Source: DASSKK01 sp035690495
Lineage (GTDB): Bacteria; Actinomycetota; Actinomycetes; Propionibacteriales; Nocardioidaceae
Assembly: GCA_035690495.1 (NCBI GenBank)
Contig: DASSKK010000020.1
Coordinates: forward strand, 1-14,127
Direction: 5' to 3'
Length of the DNA stretch: 14,127 bases
Shown piece by piece: positions 12,686 to 14,127 of this stretch (position 1 is its first letter; each line of letters opens with the position of its first letter). Below the pieces are notes generated by a model, which ran no database searches, was not told the origin of the DNA, and was given only the letters and a program-made list of their open reading frames with translations. Position numbers and translations under genes: made by a program.

Positions 12686-14127
12686 CACTCGGCTCCCTCG
12701 GCGACGAGCTCGGCCGGCGGGACCGAGCCGGCGTCGGGTCCGGCCGGTTCCTCGGTGTGGACGTACTTTCCGCCGCGGAACGCCGAGGCGAGCGCCGCGA
12801 TCAGGCAGGCGGCGATCGCGAACCCGAAGGCCACCCCGAGACCGTCGGCGAACGGCGGGGAGATCAGCGAGGGGAAGAACTGGTGGCCGGTGAGGTGGTG
12901 CTGGGTGGCGACCGGCAGCTGGCCGAGCACCTGCGGGCCGAGCAGCGACTGGATCGGGTTGTAGCCGAGCAGCGACGCGAACAGCACCCCCACCGGCGGC
13001 AGCTGGGCGACCCGGGCGGCCGCGTCGTGCGGCACGCCGTTGGCGGTCAGCCCGGCCATCAGGTGGTGCGGCAGCGAGGAGGCCAGCCCGGTGATCATCA
13101 GCGAGAAGAAGATGCCGATCGAGAGCACCATCGAGGAGTTGCTGAACACCGTGCTCATCCCCGCCCCGACCCCACGCTGGTTGGCCGGCAGGCTGTTCAT
13201 GATGCCGGTGCGGTTCGGGGCGGCGAACAGCCCCATGCCGACCCCGTTGATCAGCAGCGCGACCGCGAACTGCCAGTAGCTGAAGTTCACCGGGAGCTCG
13301 AGCAGCCAGAAGAAGCTGCCGGCCGCCACCAGCATGCCGCCGGTGGCGAAGGTGCGGGCGCCGAACCGGTCCGACAACCAGCCGGAGGTGGGCCCCGCGA
13401 CCAGGAAGCCTGCGGTCATCGGCAGCATGTAGATGCCGGCCCACAACGGGGTGGACTCGAAGCTGTAGCCGTGTCGCGGCAGCCAGATCCCCTGCAGCCA
13501 GATGATCAGGATGAACATCAGCCCGCCGCGACCGAGCGCGCCGAGCAGGCTGGCGACGTTCCCGAACGTGAACGCCCGGATCTTGAACAGCTCGAGGCGG
13601 AACATCGGCTCGGCGACCTTGGTCTCCACCCAGCAGAACACCGCGAGTACGGCGCAGCCGCCGATCAGTGCGGCGAGCACCCAGGGGTTGGTCCAGCCCA
13701 TGGTGTGGCCGCCGTAGGGCTGGATGCCGTAGGAGATCGCGGCCAGCAGCGCGGTCAGGCCGAGCGCGAAGGTCGCGTTGCCCCACCAGTCGATACGGCC
13801 CGGGCGGCGCGCGGAGTTGTCGTGCAGCGACTTGTACGCCCAGACGGTGCCGATCACGCCGATCGGGACATTGACCCAGAACACTGAGCGCCAGTCCCAG
13901 TCGGCCAGCACCCCGCCGAGCACCAGGCCGATGAACTGCCCGGCCAGCGCGGAGATCTGGTTGACCCCCAGCGCCATACCGCGCTGCTCGGCCGGGAAGG
14001 CGTCGGTGATGATCGCGACGGAGTTGGCCATCAGCATCGAGCCGCCGACGGCCTGCACGACCCGTCCCAGGATCAGCCACAATGCACCGGCGTGCCCGGT
14101 GAACGGATCGAGCGACAACGCGAGCGA
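12685..14127 (-). CDS. DHA2-family MFS multidrug exporter (EmrB/QacA-like), partial
   Basis: The 5' end lies outside the window: the frame stays open to base 14127, and the TTG at 14118 is most likely an internal leucine codon. About 480 residues are visible, with many hydrophobic segments in keeping with a 14-helix DHA2 proton-driven exporter. GRVVQAVGGSMLMANSVAIITDAFPAEQRGMALG is the conserved segment around helices 4-5. VLGGVLADWDWRSVFWVNVPIGV is the classic DHA2 'GGxLxdxxsWRWxFxiNvPiG' motif. An extracellular loop (ASSLPHHLMAGLTANGVPHDAAARVAQLPP) precedes the last helices, and a polar tail ends at EEPAGPDAGSVPPAELVAEGAE. The gene is transcribed ahead of, and overlaps, the MarR gene. Substrates are unknown. 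Confidence 0.92.
   Translation of the reverse strand, partial: SLALSLDPFTGHAGALWLILGRVVQAVGGSMLMANSVAIITDAFPAEQRGMALGVNQISALAGQFIGLVLGGVLADWDWRSVFWVNVPIGVIGTVWAYKSLHDNSARRPGRIDWWGNATFALGLTALLAAISYGIQPYGGHTMGWTNPWVLAALIGGCAVLAVFCWVETKVAEPMFRLELFKIRAFTFGNVASLLGALGRGGLMFILIIWLQGIWLPRHGYSFESTPLWAGIYMLPMTAGFLVAGPTSGWLSDRFGARTFATGGMLVAAGSFFWLLELPVNFSYWQFAVALLINGVGMGLFAAPNRTGIMNSLPANQRGVGAGMSTVFSNSSMVLSIGIFFSLMITGLASSLPHHLMAGLTANGVPHDAAARVAQLPPVGVLFASLLGYNPIQSLLGPQVLGQLPVATQHHLTGHQFFPSLISPPFADGLGVAFGFAIAACLIAALASAFRGGKYVHTEEPAGPDAGSVPPAELVAEGAE

Noticed and set aside
12592..13887. Plus-strand 431-codon frame antisense to the MFS exporter
   Set aside because: Its composition is Gln/His/Arg/Gly-rich with no domain, and it mirrors the exporter codons.
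12206..14080. Minus-strand 624-codon frame spanning the MarR and MFS genes
   Set aside because: The real MarR gene starts at 12685. The rest is an out-of-frame Arg/Ala/Gly-rich shadow of the exporter.

Overview
The window is high-GC DNA from an actinomycete. The relaxase type, the F420-type PPOX protein, GTG starts and two possible leaderless transcripts all fit. The chromosome-like right third resembles Nocardioidaceae or a related family, but the genus is a guess. The left two thirds (about 1-9900) are an accessory, mosaic region; about 9970-14127 looks like ordinary core chromosome.

Layout. 130-3184 (-) is a MobF (TraA/TrwC-type) conjugative relaxase-helicase broken by one extra base. 3500-3660 (-) is the 5' stub of an IS21 istA. 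3852-5662 (-) is a two-gene operon of an ArsR-like winged-helix regulator and an MFS exporter. Diverging from it at 5794 is a 19-codon gene with a near-perfect Shine-Dalgarno, MKIKFFETFGTGFCLIYAF. A 19-bp hairpin follows, and then a radical SAM/SPASM-type peptide maturase (6076-7237) whose frame is interrupted by one extra G. 7584-7832 (-) is an IS30 transposase stub. 8109-8710 (+) is a DUF433/DUF5615 toxin-antitoxin pair. 8916-8954 is a tRNA-Lys 3' fragment, a likely att site, followed by a 3' integrase fragment (8976-9347, -). 9337-9886 (-) is a BrnT-like toxin with a ribbon-helix-helix antitoxin. The right part has a tubby/LURP-one-like protein, a divergent aldo/keto reductase, a convergent F420-type PPOX protein, and a MarR regulator overlapping a DHA2-family MFS exporter that runs off the window.

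Most interesting unit: 3852-7237 reads as a compact candidate RiPP cassette of tiny precursor, radical SAM maturase, exporter and regulator. Its DNA is visibly more A/T-rich than its surroundings, and the maturase has at least five TTA leucine codons, so it was probably acquired. The main alternative is that the 19-mer is a regulatory leader peptide working with the downstream hairpin. Relaxase, transposase stubs, integrase fragment, tRNA-Lys att fragment and two toxin-antitoxin modules together indicate a decaying integrated element. Three one-base indels (about 1439, 3578 and 6581) mean that either decay or base-calling error must be considered.
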